From: Mycobacteriaceae bacterium | Lineage (GTDB): Bacteria; Actinomycetota; Actinomycetes; Mycobacteriales; Mycobacteriaceae | Reading direction: 5' to 3' | DNA length: 64,000 nt | NCBI GenBank assembly: GCA_019749805.1 | Contig: JAIEPH010000019.1 | Location: 1 to 64,000 of the forward strand | Shown: piece after piece, positions 39,706-47,252 of the stretch | Layout of the letters: the number at the start of each line of letters is the position of its first letter | Numbering within the stretch: the stretch's first letter is position 1 | Program-made: the position numbers and the translations under genes | The notes under the pieces: model-generated | Database searches by the model: none | Seen by the model: only the letters and a program-made list of their open reading frames with translations | Told to the model about the DNA's origin: nothing

Positions 39706-40452
39706 TCAATCCAGCGACATCCAGAACCGAGTGAGGGCAGCGGCGCTGCGGGTTGGGTCCTGCACCATCCACCAGTGCCCCAACCCGTCGAGCACCTCAG
39801 TCCGAGCGCCGGCCCGGTCGGCCGCTCGACGCCGCATCTCGTCGGTGCCGACGAAGGGGTCCTCGGTGGCCACCAGTGACAATCCCGGTCGGGCGGCGGC
39901 GTTCTCGAGTGCCTTTCCGGCGGCGGCCATAGCCGGTTGACGGGCCGAGCGGTAGAGCGCCAGGATCGCCTTACCCATCTCCGAACCGTGCGCTGCGGCA
40001 AACGAACTCGCAACCTCCGCCGGAATGCCGAAGCCGACCAGCTGTTGTGCCCGTTCCTGCACCGATCCGTCCTGCATCATCGCAACCAACTGCTCGCCGA
40101 CCTCTGGAGTCTGGAACCCCTGGGCCATGTCGTGCCACACGTAGTCGGGGTCGAACAGGCCGATGACGTCACTGGCCCAGCTGCGCACGAGCTCTGGCCG
40201 ATCCATGACCGCATTCACCACATGACATCCGCCCCAGTCGTGTCCGACGAGGTCGACGGGTTCATCGATGCGCTCGAGTTCATCGATGAGCCAATCACGA
40301 TAGGCGAGGAAGGTTGCCGAGAAGCCGCCGCGCAGCGGGGTTCCGAAGCCGGGCGGGGACAACCGCACAACGTCATCGCGTCCGAGAACCTCGACGAGCG
40401 GACCCCAGAGGGCGTCGGTTTCCGGATTGCCATGCACCAGAACCACAGTCAC
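39706..40452 (-). CDS. Alpha/beta hydrolase (epoxide hydrolase / dehalogenase-like)
   Basis: A 248-residue alpha/beta hydrolase with an Asp nucleophile: G-H-D72-W-G-G, typical of epoxide hydrolases and haloalkane dehalogenases rather than esterases. HGNPETDALWGP gives the oxyanion motif and GLGHWWMVQDP the catalytic His. GTG at 40452 is chosen because AGGAGA sits six bases upstream, at the end of the acyl-CoA dehydrogenase gene. An epoxide from a P450 would be a natural substrate (inference). Confidence 0.84.
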   Translation of the reverse strand: MTVVLVHGNPETDALWGPLVEVLGRDDVVRLSPPGFGTPLRGGFSATFLAYRDWLIDELERIDEPVDLVGHDWGGCHVVNAVMDRPELVRSWASDVIGLFDPDYVWHDMAQGFQTPEVGEQLVAMMQDGSVQERAQQLVGFGIPAEVASSFAAAHGSEMGKAILALYRSARQPAMAAAGKALENAAARPGLSLVATEDPFVGTDEMRRRAADRAGARTEVLDGLGHWWMVQDPTRSAAALTRFWMSLD

Positions 40453-40463
40453 GGTAAATCTCC

Positions 40464-41642
40464 TCAACGTGCAGGAAGACCCAACACCCGCTGAGCGATG
40501 ATGTTGCGCTGAATCTCTGATGTGCCGCCGGAGATGGTGCCGGCATACGTACTTATGTAACGGGTGAACCAGCTGGCAGTGAAAAGGTCTGGGCTGTAGG
40601 GGTTATGACGCCCGGTCAACGCCGGGCTGGTCAAACCATCGATACCCGCGCCGTCCAGTGCGTATCGAAGCGCGCTCTGCTCGGCTTCGGATCCGAACAG
40701 TTTCAGCACCGACACGCCGGGGATGTCGCGCTCACCGCGCGCCGCCTGTCCGAGCGCTACCGAACCCAGCAGACGCAGGGCTTGATAGTCCATGGCGATG
40801 GTCGCGTACCGATCCCGATTGACCTCGCCGACAGGATGGTAATCCTCCAGCAGTTGTTCGAGTCGGTTGGCGAACGCCATCCACATCATGGTCCGCTCGT
40901 GGCCCAACGATCCGTTGGCGACTTTCCAACCCCCTCCGAGCGGCCCGACGAGGTTCTCCGCAGGTACGCACACGTCGGAGAAGAACACCTCGTTGAAGTC
41001 GACATCGTCGCGGCCGTACACCGACGCGAACGGCCGCCGCTCCACCCCCGCCGAGTCGGTGGGAATGATGAGCGCACTGATGCCTTTGTGCTTCGGCGCA
41101 TCCGGATCAGTGCGCACGAAGGTCAGAATCAGATCGGCGTCGTGAGCTCCCGACGTCCACACCTTCTGCCCGTTGACCACGAAATGGTCGTCCACCGCAT
41201 CGGCGCGGGTGCGCAAGCCCGCCAGATCCGAGCCCGCACCCGGTTCGCTCATGCCCAGCGACGCCGTCATCTCGGCGCGCAGGATGGGCACCGCCCACCT
41301 TCGCTTTTGCTTTTCGGTGCCGAACGACAACAGCGAGGCGGCGATGATGCCGACACCCTGCGGGTTGAACGCGTGATAGATGCGGCGTCGCGCGAGTTCC
41401 TCGCGGTGGACGAACTGTTCGAGGATGCCCGCATTGCGGCCGCCGAACTCGGGCGGATTGCCCGGCAGCAGCCAGCCATGATCGAACTGCAGGCGCTGCC
41501 ACCTCCGCGACCACTCCGGTACGTGTGAGGTCGACCGGGACCGCTCGGTCTCCGCCTCGGCCTCCGGAGGCAGGTGTGCGTCGAGAAAGTCGATGAATTC
41601 CGCGCGAAACGCCTCGACGTCGGCATCGAAAGTCAGCTGCAC
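40464..41642 (-). CDS. Acyl-CoA dehydrogenase, large-partner type
   Basis: A 392-residue acyl-CoA dehydrogenase, a close paralogue of the gene at 7593 (shared MQLTFD start, LGMSEP-AGSDLA-LRTRA, VNGQKVWTSGAHDAD, GTSEIQRNIIAQ-VLGLP). As there, Gly replaces the MCAD-type catalytic Glu (GGTSE). No small partner is adjacent, so it may work alone or borrow the 330-residue subunit encoded at 8768. GTG start; TACTGT (41654-41649) six bases upstream fits a leaderless promoter with AAGTACTTGATA before it. Confidence 0.9.
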   Translation of the reverse strand: MQLTFDADVEAFRAEFIDFLDAHLPPEAEAETERSRSTSHVPEWSRRWQRLQFDHGWLLPGNPPEFGGRNAGILEQFVHREELARRRIYHAFNPQGVGIIAASLLSFGTEKQKRRWAVPILRAEMTASLGMSEPGAGSDLAGLRTRADAVDDHFVVNGQKVWTSGAHDADLILTFVRTDPDAPKHKGISALIIPTDSAGVERRPFASVYGRDDVDFNEVFFSDVCVPAENLVGPLGGGWKVANGSLGHERTMMWMAFANRLEQLLEDYHPVGEVNRDRYATIAMDYQALRLLGSVALGQAARGERDIPGVSVLKLFGSEAEQSALRYALDGAGIDGLTSPALTGRHNPYSPDLFTASWFTRYISTYAGTISGGTSEIQRNIIAQRVLGLPAR

Positions 41643-41648
41643 GGATCA

Positions 41649-41664
41649 ACAGTATCAAGTACTT
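41649..41664 (-). promoter_or_regulatory. Leaderless promoter with AAGTACTTGATA site
   Basis: On the minus strand AAGTACTTGATACTGT runs from 41664 to 41649; TACTGT is a TANNNT -10 six bases before the GTG of the acyl-CoA dehydrogenase. The 12-mer AAGTACTTGATA is identical to the one in front of the ferredoxin reductase at 29696-29707, in the same position relative to the -10. It also lies 22 bp upstream of the divergent epimerase gene. Confidence 0.65.
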
Positions 41665-41686
41665 AACATTTGGGTCGCGGTGCGCT

Positions 41687-42607
41687 ATGACTGAAGGGAT
41701 GCTCGATTCAGAGAAGATCCTCATCACCGGCGCGACGGGAAAAATCGCATTCCCGATCGCGCGGGCCTTGACACAGCGCAACGAGGTCTGGGGCGCAGCC
41801 CGGTTGAGGCATCCGGCGGATCGCGACAAGCTGACGGCCGCGGGCGTCACCCCCGTCGCACTCGACATGAGTGTCGGCGATTTCTCCGCACTGCCCGCCG
41901 ATTTCACCTATGTGTTCCACGCGGCCGTCGACGCTGGTTCCGGTGATTGGAAACAGTGCGTCGACACCAACGCGCAGAAATCCGGCGATCTGCTCTACCA
42001 CTGCCGCGCCGCAAAGGGTTTCGTTTACTGCTCAACCGGGTCGGTGTACGGATATCAGGGCCGACGGCCGCTGAAGGAATCGGATCCACCCGGCGTTCCG
42101 CTGCGCCCGAACTACAGCTTCTCCAAGATCGCCGCCGAAGCCGTGTGCACATGGGTCGCGAAGCAATACGAAATTCCTCTGACGATCATCCGCATCTGCT
42201 CGACGTATGGCCCAGAAGGAGGCGCTCCCGCCGACCGGCTGGACATGATGTTGGCGGGCACACCGATTCGGCTGCACCCCGACTCGCCCAACAACTACAA
42301 CCCGATCTACGAGGACGACTACGTCGAACTCGGCATCCGGGCACTGGAGGTCGCTGCGACGCCGCCCGTCGTGGTGAACTGGGCAGGCAGCGAGACGGTT
42401 AGCGCCGAGGACTACTGCACCTACCTGGGTGAGCTCGTCGGCGTCGAACCGCACTTCACCTACTCGGCAGACGCACACACGCCGTTATGGCCCGACGTCA
42501 CCTATATGCACGAGATACTTGGTACCACCAAAGTGCACTGGCGCGACGGGTTCCGCCGCATGATCGCTGCCCGACACCCGGAAATCGCTCTGCCCGAACA
42601 CACCTGA
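41687..42607 (+). CDS. NAD-dependent epimerase/dehydratase (extended SDR)
   Basis: A 306-residue extended short-chain dehydrogenase. GATGKIA (15-21) is the nucleotide-binding motif, STGSVYG the serine/threonine segment, and Y143-S-F-S-K147 the catalytic pair. NAD(H)-dependent redox or epimerase activity on a sugar or a small cyclic alcohol is possible; many mycobacterial members act on hydroxylated lipids. ATG at 41687 or the in-frame ATG four codons later. Divergent from the acyl-CoA dehydrogenase and first gene of a plus-strand trio. Confidence 0.84.
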   Translation: MTEGMLDSEKILITGATGKIAFPIARALTQRNEVWGAARLRHPADRDKLTAAGVTPVALDMSVGDFSALPADFTYVFHAAVDAGSGDWKQCVDTNAQKSGDLLYHCRAAKGFVYCSTGSVYGYQGRRPLKESDPPGVPLRPNYSFSKIAAEAVCTWVAKQYEIPLTIIRICSTYGPEGGAPADRLDMMLAGTPIRLHPDSPNNYNPIYEDDYVELGIRALEVAATPPVVVNWAGSETVSAEDYCTYLGELVGVEPHFTYSADAHTPLWPDVTYMHEILGTTKVHWRDGFRRMIAARHPEIALPEHT

Positions 42608-42616
42608 GGACATCCG

Positions 42617-43360
42617 ATGCAGCTGCCCGGCACCCCGTCCGACGAGATCGACGACGTTCTCGCCACCGGTCGTGGCGATATCGCCACCCTGTTCGTCTCC
42701 ATGGCCACCCGGCACCCCGAGGGCAAGGATGCCGAATACCTACAGTGGCACACGCTCGACCATCGGCCCGAACAGCACCGGCTGTCCGCGGTGCGCGCCT
42801 CCCTGCGGCTGGTGTCGACGCCCGCATGTCGCGCCGCGCGTGCCGCGCAGACCAAGCCCTACGACGCGATCGACCATGTCATGACGTACTTCTTCCGCGA
42901 TCCCAGTGGCATGGACGGCTTCCTCGAGCTGGCGCGGGCACTCATCGGCGGCAAGCGGAAGCTGCCGCTGCTGCCCCCCGTCGAACGCGGTGTCTACGAC
43001 GTGCGGAGCAAGTCCGCCGCAGCACGCGTCAAGGTGGGTGCCGACGTCCTGCCATGGTGGCCGGTGAAGGGTGTGTATCTCCTGCTCGAACGTGGCGATG
43101 CGCCGGCGGATCCGTTGCTCGCCGTCGACGGTGTGGCTGGCATCTGGTCCGCAGCGACGCTGGACGTCGAAGCGAGGCTGGCGAGTGCGCCGGTGGGTCA
43201 AACCGTCACATACTGCTTTCTCGACGACGATCCACTTGCCACCGCGGAACGCCTTGGACCGGTGTTGACTTCGCGCTGGGACCAGGGCGGAGTCGAACCG
43301 CTGCTGGCCGCACCGTTCTACCCCGTCGTACCGCACGAATGGGATCGCTATGTGCCGTAG
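42617..43360 (+). CDS. Protein of unknown function, possibly EthD-like
   Basis: A 247-residue cytosolic protein that I do not recognise firmly. The first half has a pattern seen in dimeric alpha-beta-barrel (EthD-like) proteins: a strand (IATLFVSMATRHPEG), a Trp-His element (EYLQWHTLDHRPEQHRL) and a second strand (HVMTYFFRDP). The second half has a similar strand order (KGVYLLLERGD... TVTYCFLDDDPL), suggesting an internal duplication. Starts 9 bp after the epimerase, and an LLM oxidoreductase follows after 9 bp, so it belongs to that operon. A ligand-binding or isomerase role is guesswork. Confidence 0.6.
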   Translation: MQLPGTPSDEIDDVLATGRGDIATLFVSMATRHPEGKDAEYLQWHTLDHRPEQHRLSAVRASLRLVSTPACRAARAAQTKPYDAIDHVMTYFFRDPSGMDGFLELARALIGGKRKLPLLPPVERGVYDVRSKSAAARVKVGADVLPWWPVKGVYLLLERGDAPADPLLAVDGVAGIWSAATLDVEARLASAPVGQTVTYCFLDDDPLATAERLGPVLTSRWDQGGVEPLLAAPFYPVVPHEWDRYVP

Positions 43361-43369
43361 GAGGTTTTG

Positions 43370-44338
43370 ATGCGGATCGGCCTGATGATCGGCTCGGACA
43401 AGGAGCGCTCACGCGCCGACCGGCTGACCGGGCTTCTCGACGACGGCAAGGCCGCCGAGCGTGACGGTTTCGCGTCGTTCTGGATTCCGCAGGTTCCCGG
43501 CTACCTCGACGCGATGACAGCGGTCGCGCTGCTCGGTCAGGTGACCGAGCGCATCGAGATCGGGACAGCGGTGGTCCCCATCCAGACCCGCCATCCACTC
43601 ATCATGGCGCAGCAGGCCCTGACCACCCAGGTCGCCTGCTCAGGCCGCTTTACGCTGGGCCTGGGCCCATCGCACCACTGGATCATCACCGACCAACTCG
43701 GACTGCCCTACGACAAACCCGCGCTGCTGGTACGTGACTACCTCGACGTCCTGGCGGCGGCATTCGGCGGTCCCGGCCCGATTACGGTGGACAACAACAG
43801 CTTCCGGGTGCACAGCCCGATGGACGTCACCGAGGACTACGACGTACGGGTGCTGATCGCCGCACTCGGGCCTGCGATGTTGCGGATTGCCGGCGAACGC
43901 ACCGGGGGAACCATTCTGTGGATGGCCGACGAACGGGCCATCGGCGACTACGTTGTACCCCGCATCACGGACGCGGCGAAAGCTGCCGGCCGCATCGGGA
44001 CCCGTGTCGTGGCAGGCGTACCCGTCGCACTGTGCTCGAACAGTGAGAGCGACAGTGCGCGTGAGTACGCCAGCGAAGTGCTCGGTCACGCCGACTTCTC
44101 CCCCAATTACGTCCGACTGCTCGAGCACGGCGACGCAGCAGACGTCGGGGACACCATGGCTGCGGGTGACGAAGCAACGGTGCTGGCCCGGCTGAAGAGC
44201 TACCGTGACGCCGGCGTCACCGATCTCGCCGTGCGCGTGGTTCCGCTCGGTGACGACGCCAAGGCACGCGGCGCATCACGCCGCCGCACTCAGGAGTTCG
44301 TGGCCTCGCTGCTGCCGGAATTCGCTTCCGGCGCATAG
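43370..44338 (+). CDS. LLM-class (F420-type) oxidoreductase
   Basis: A 322-residue luciferase-like oxidoreductase: GFASFWIPQVPGYLD near the start, RIEIGTAVVPIQTRHP and SGRFTLGLGPSHHWI as flavin-binding features, and AGERTGGTILWMADE in the C-terminal half. Probably F420-dependent, in line with mycobacterial LLM proteins of this subgroup. ATG at 43370 is six bases after TAGGAGG. Its last 49 bp overlap the 3' end of the convergent VOC gene. Confidence 0.86.
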   Translation: MRIGLMIGSDKERSRADRLTGLLDDGKAAERDGFASFWIPQVPGYLDAMTAVALLGQVTERIEIGTAVVPIQTRHPLIMAQQALTTQVACSGRFTLGLGPSHHWIITDQLGLPYDKPALLVRDYLDVLAAAFGGPGPITVDNNSFRVHSPMDVTEDYDVRVLIAALGPAMLRIAGERTGGTILWMADERAIGDYVVPRITDAAKAAGRIGTRVVAGVPVALCSNSESDSAREYASEVLGHADFSPNYVRLLEHGDAADVGDTMAAGDEATVLARLKSYRDAGVTDLAVRVVPLGDDAKARGASRRRTQEFVASLLPEFASGA

Positions 44339-44739
44339 GCGCCCATGAACTCCATGGGCACACCGCCCATTGTGCAGAAGAACAGATCGACGCCCGGAAT
44401 CCCCGTGTCCAGCGCGGTGACATCGTGGGTGAACGCCGTGGCCTTCTCGCGCACGCCGACGAAGTCGTCGGTGAGAAACGACAGCGCGGCAAGTCCCTCG
44501 GGCGCAATATCGCGCAGGTGTGTGGGAACGTCAAGCACTTCGACCAGGCCGGAATCGCCGGTACCGAGCATGGTGACATCGGCTCCGTCGGACGGCGGCC
44601 AGCCCAGCGTCTTCTCCAGGACCTCCCCGGGCACACGCATCTGGAACTGGACCTCCATACCGACGACATCGGTCAGGAAAGCAACGAACGTTTGCGCCGA
44701 ATGGCTGCGCATCACCACGTGATGCAGATGAGCAGGCAC
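44290..44739 (-). CDS. VOC (glyoxalase/dioxygenase-fold) protein
   Basis: A 149-residue protein of the vicinal oxygen chelate fold: LHHVVMRSHSAQTFVAFLTDVVGMEV opens the first beta-alpha-beta unit (His as a possible metal ligand). The second unit contains LAALSFLTDDFVGVREKATA, and GGVPMEFMGAY carries a C-terminal Glu ligand candidate. Could be a metal-dependent lyase, isomerase or ring-cleaving dioxygenase. GTG at 44739 follows GGAGGG by six bases. Downstream of the SDR by 12 bp on the same strand; overlaps the convergent LLM gene at its 3' end. Confidence 0.82.
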   Translation of the reverse strand: MPAHLHHVVMRSHSAQTFVAFLTDVVGMEVQFQMRVPGEVLEKTLGWPPSDGADVTMLGTGDSGLVEVLDVPTHLRDIAPEGLAALSFLTDDFVGVREKATAFTHDVTALDTGIPGVDLFFCTMGGVPMEFMGAYAPEANSGSSEATNS

Positions 44740-44751
44740 CGTCAACCCTCC

Positions 44752-45507
44752 CTATGCGCCCAGCATGACGAGGCCCCCGTCGATCGCCACGAGTTGTCCG
44801 GTCATGAAATGCGAAGCCGTGCTGCAGAAGAACACCAAAGCCGGACCGAGATCCTCGACCGGATCGCCGAGCGCGCCGCCCAGGGGAATGGTCTTCTTGA
44901 TCTCCTCGTCGATGAACTTCGCAGCAGCAGGCCCCAGAAAGTCGCGAAGCCGGTCGGCCCCCGGTGTCTGCACGGCGGGCGCGAGTGCGATCGCCGAGAC
45001 CTTTTCGGCGGCCCACGCCTTGGCGATCGAGCGGGTCCACGCCGATACCGCACCTTTGGTCGCGGCGTAGACCGCCGAGATCGGACTGCCCATCACCGCC
45101 TCCCCCGACCCGAAGTTGATGATGCGGCCGCCGCCGCTACGGCGCATCACCGCGTAGGCGGCCTGGTTGGTGAAGATGGTCGCCTTGATATTGGTGTCCA
45201 TCAGGAAGTCGATGTCGTCGCCGGTGATCTGGCCGGGGATGCCCGCCTGCCACATGCCGGCGGCGTGCAACAGCACATCGAGGCCACCCATCTGCTGAGC
45301 CGCGGTGGTCACCATGTCGTCGACGGCAGCCGCGTCACGCACATCGCACTGCAGCCATGAGACGCCATCGACGTCGGGTGGGGGCGTCGAATGATACGTC
45401 GCCACCACCTGCGCGCCCGCACCGCTGAGCACCTCGACCGCTGCCGCGCCGATACCCGTCGCGCCGCCGGTCACCAGTATTCGTCTGCCGTCGAGCGAAC
45501 CTGTCAC
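44752..45507 (-). CDS. Short-chain dehydrogenase/reductase
   Basis: A 251-residue SDR: TGGATGIG (13-20), Ser134 (NFGSGE), Tyr147 and Lys151 (YAATK), closing with HFMTGQLVAIDGGLVM. HAAG replaces NNAG. The frame opens at a TTG further upstream, but GTG at 45507 gives the family start. No Shine-Dalgarno sequence is seen and a TAACTAT element is nearby, so a leaderless transcript is possible. Divergent from a TetR gene with a palindrome in the 63-bp gap, which suggests the TetR protein controls it. Confidence 0.86.
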   Translation of the reverse strand: MTGSLDGRRILVTGGATGIGAAAVEVLSGAGAQVVATYHSTPPPDVDGVSWLQCDVRDAAAVDDMVTTAAQQMGGLDVLLHAAGMWQAGIPGQITGDDIDFLMDTNIKATIFTNQAAYAVMRRSGGGRIINFGSGEAVMGSPISAVYAATKGAVSAWTRSIAKAWAAEKVSAIALAPAVQTPGADRLRDFLGPAAAKFIDEEIKKTIPLGGALGDPVEDLGPALVFFCSTASHFMTGQLVAIDGGLVMLGA

Positions 45508-45513
45508 CTCTAG

Positions 45514-45536
45514 ATAGTTAGACAAACGTCAACTAT
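45514..45536. promoter_or_regulatory. Operator between divergent SDR and TetR genes
   Basis: ATAGTT...AACTAT outer arms (45514-45519 and 45531-45536) enclose GAC-AAAC-GTC (45521-45530), an inverted repeat typical in size for TetR operators. It lies 7 bp from the SDR start and about 35 bp from the TetR start, so a bound dimer could block both promoters. Confidence 0.6.
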
Positions 45537-45570
45537 ATGCAAGCCCCAATTTAACTGCTACATTCCGGCT

Positions 45571-46227
45571 GTGCCCAAGTCTGTGGTAGCAAATCGCGCT
45601 GACAGTGGTCAGCGCCGAGCCTCCTTTCAGCGTGCGAGGTCGCACGAAACCAAGCGCAGCCTGGTGCAGGCCGCCATGGCACTCTGGCGCACCAACGGCT
45701 ACGCCCAGACCACTGTCGCCGACATCTGCCGTGCCGCGGGCGTCTCCCGCGCACTGTTCTACTTCTATTTCCCCGCCAAAGAGGACGTGTTGTTCGAGGT
45801 CGGCCTGCTGTCGACGCGCGCGGCCCAGAAGAAGATCCGCTCGATGCTCGATACCGACTACGAGATCGAGAACGTCATCGCCGAGGCGTTGCGCAGCCTT
45901 GAACGTTCGATGGGCCGCAACCCGCGCGACCTGATCGTCGAAACCATCCTCGAGGGGTACCGGCACGAGCACCGGATACTGTCCGGCGACGAGCGAAGCG
46001 ACACCGACGCCGACATGTTCGGCGAACTGTTGCTGAAAGCGCAAGCCGATGGCAAGCTCGCGCCCCACGTCGACGTGAAGCACCTCTCGCACCTCGCCGG
46101 GATGCACGTCAGCGAGGGCGTACGCCATTGGGCGTCAGGCAGTTTCGGTGACCGGTCCTTTTCGGAGGTGGTCACTGCCGACATCGCCGCACTGGTTGCC
46201 GGCTTCAACCTCAAGGCACGACGATGA
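45571..46227 (+). CDS. TetR-family transcriptional regulator
   Basis: A 218-residue TetR regulator. DNA-binding domain: ETKRSLVQAAMALW and YAQTTVADICRAAGVSRALFYFYFPAKEDVLFE. The C-terminal domain is a typical helical ligand pocket. GTG start with TACATT (45559-45564) exactly six bases upstream, the signature of a leaderless mycobacterial transcript. Its stop overlaps the alcohol dehydrogenase start (ATGA), so it is the first gene of that operon and probably controls both directions. Confidence 0.9.
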   Translation: MPKSVVANRADSGQRRASFQRARSHETKRSLVQAAMALWRTNGYAQTTVADICRAAGVSRALFYFYFPAKEDVLFEVGLLSTRAAQKKIRSMLDTDYEIENVIAEALRSLERSMGRNPRDLIVETILEGYRHEHRILSGDERSDTDADMFGELLLKAQADGKLAPHVDVKHLSHLAGMHVSEGVRHWASGSFGDRSFSEVVTADIAALVAGFNLKARR

Positions 46228-47228
46228 AGGCGACGGTGATCACCGGGCCGAACGAGACCCAGGTGATCGACGTGCCGAAGCCAACGGTCGGGCCGCACGA
46301 CGTCCTGATCAGGATGCGGGCCTGCGGAATCTGCGGATCCGACAGCCTGTACATCTCGATGGGAGGCTTCGGCAAGGGACACATGCCGCTGGGTCACGAA
46401 CCGGCCGGCGAGATCGTGGAGATCGGCAGTGCGGTCACCGGTTTCGCGATCGGCGACCACGTCGTGGTCAACCCGATGATCGCGCCGAGTGGAATCATCG
46501 GCAACGGCGGTGAGACCGGCGCACTCGCCGAGTACCTGCTGATCGAGGACGCCGTCCGCGGCACGAGCGCTGAAGTCGTTCCCGGCCACATCCCCTTCGA
46601 GGTGGCCGCGCTCAACGAACCCATGGCGGTGGCCCGTCACGGCGTCAACCGGTGTGAACCGAAACCGTCGGACAAGGTCGTGATCTTCGGTGCAGGGCCT
46701 ATCGGATTGGGCGCCACCATCGGATTCAAGTCCGCGGGCGTCGGCCACGTGGTGGTCGCCGACCTGATTTCCACGCGGCTGGAGAAGGCCCTCGCCGTCG
46801 GCGCCGACGCCGTCATCAACTCCGCCGAGGAAGACGTCGCCAAACGGCTCGTCGAACTGCACGGCGCCGGCGAGTCGATGTTTCCCGGCAAGGCGGGCAC
46901 GGACATCTACTACGACGCCGCGGGTGCGCCGCCGGTGATCAACGCGGCGCTGGGCGCCGCCAAGACGGGCGCGCGACTCTGCGTCGTCGCAGTCCACAAG
47001 GAACCCGTGCCCGTGGACTTCCTCAACATCATGAGCAACGAGATCACCATCGTCGGATCGATCGGTTACCCGGACGAGATCTTCGAAGTCACCAGGGACA
47101 TCGTGGCGAACTGGGAGAAATACGCGGTAATCGTCAGCCATACAATCCCGTTCGCCGACGTCGACGAGGCGCTGCGAATGGCGTCCACCCCCGGCGCGGC
47201 CGACAAGGTCGTCGTCGTTTTCCAGTGA
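46224..47228 (+). CDS. Zinc-type alcohol dehydrogenase (MDR family)
   Basis: A 334-residue medium-chain dehydrogenase. Catalytic-zinc ligands are Cys37 (CGICGSD) and His58-Glu59 (GHE); the NAD-binding motif is GAGPIGLG. The structural-zinc loop with four cysteines found in classical members is missing, replaced by a short loop APSGIIGNGGETG, as in some sorbitol/threonine-dehydrogenase relatives. Likely oxidises a secondary alcohol produced by an oxygenase. ATG overlaps the TetR stop by 4 bp. Confidence 0.88.
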   Translation: MKATVITGPNETQVIDVPKPTVGPHDVLIRMRACGICGSDSLYISMGGFGKGHMPLGHEPAGEIVEIGSAVTGFAIGDHVVVNPMIAPSGIIGNGGETGALAEYLLIEDAVRGTSAEVVPGHIPFEVAALNEPMAVARHGVNRCEPKPSDKVVIFGAGPIGLGATIGFKSAGVGHVVVADLISTRLEKALAVGADAVINSAEEDVAKRLVELHGAGESMFPGKAGTDIYYDAAGAPPVINAALGAAKTGARLCVVAVHKEPVPVDFLNIMSNEITIVGSIGYPDEIFEVTRDIVANWEKYAVIVSHTIPFADVDEALRMASTPGAADKVVVVFQ

Positions 47229-47252
47229 CCTTCACCTGAGAGGAGCACGCAC

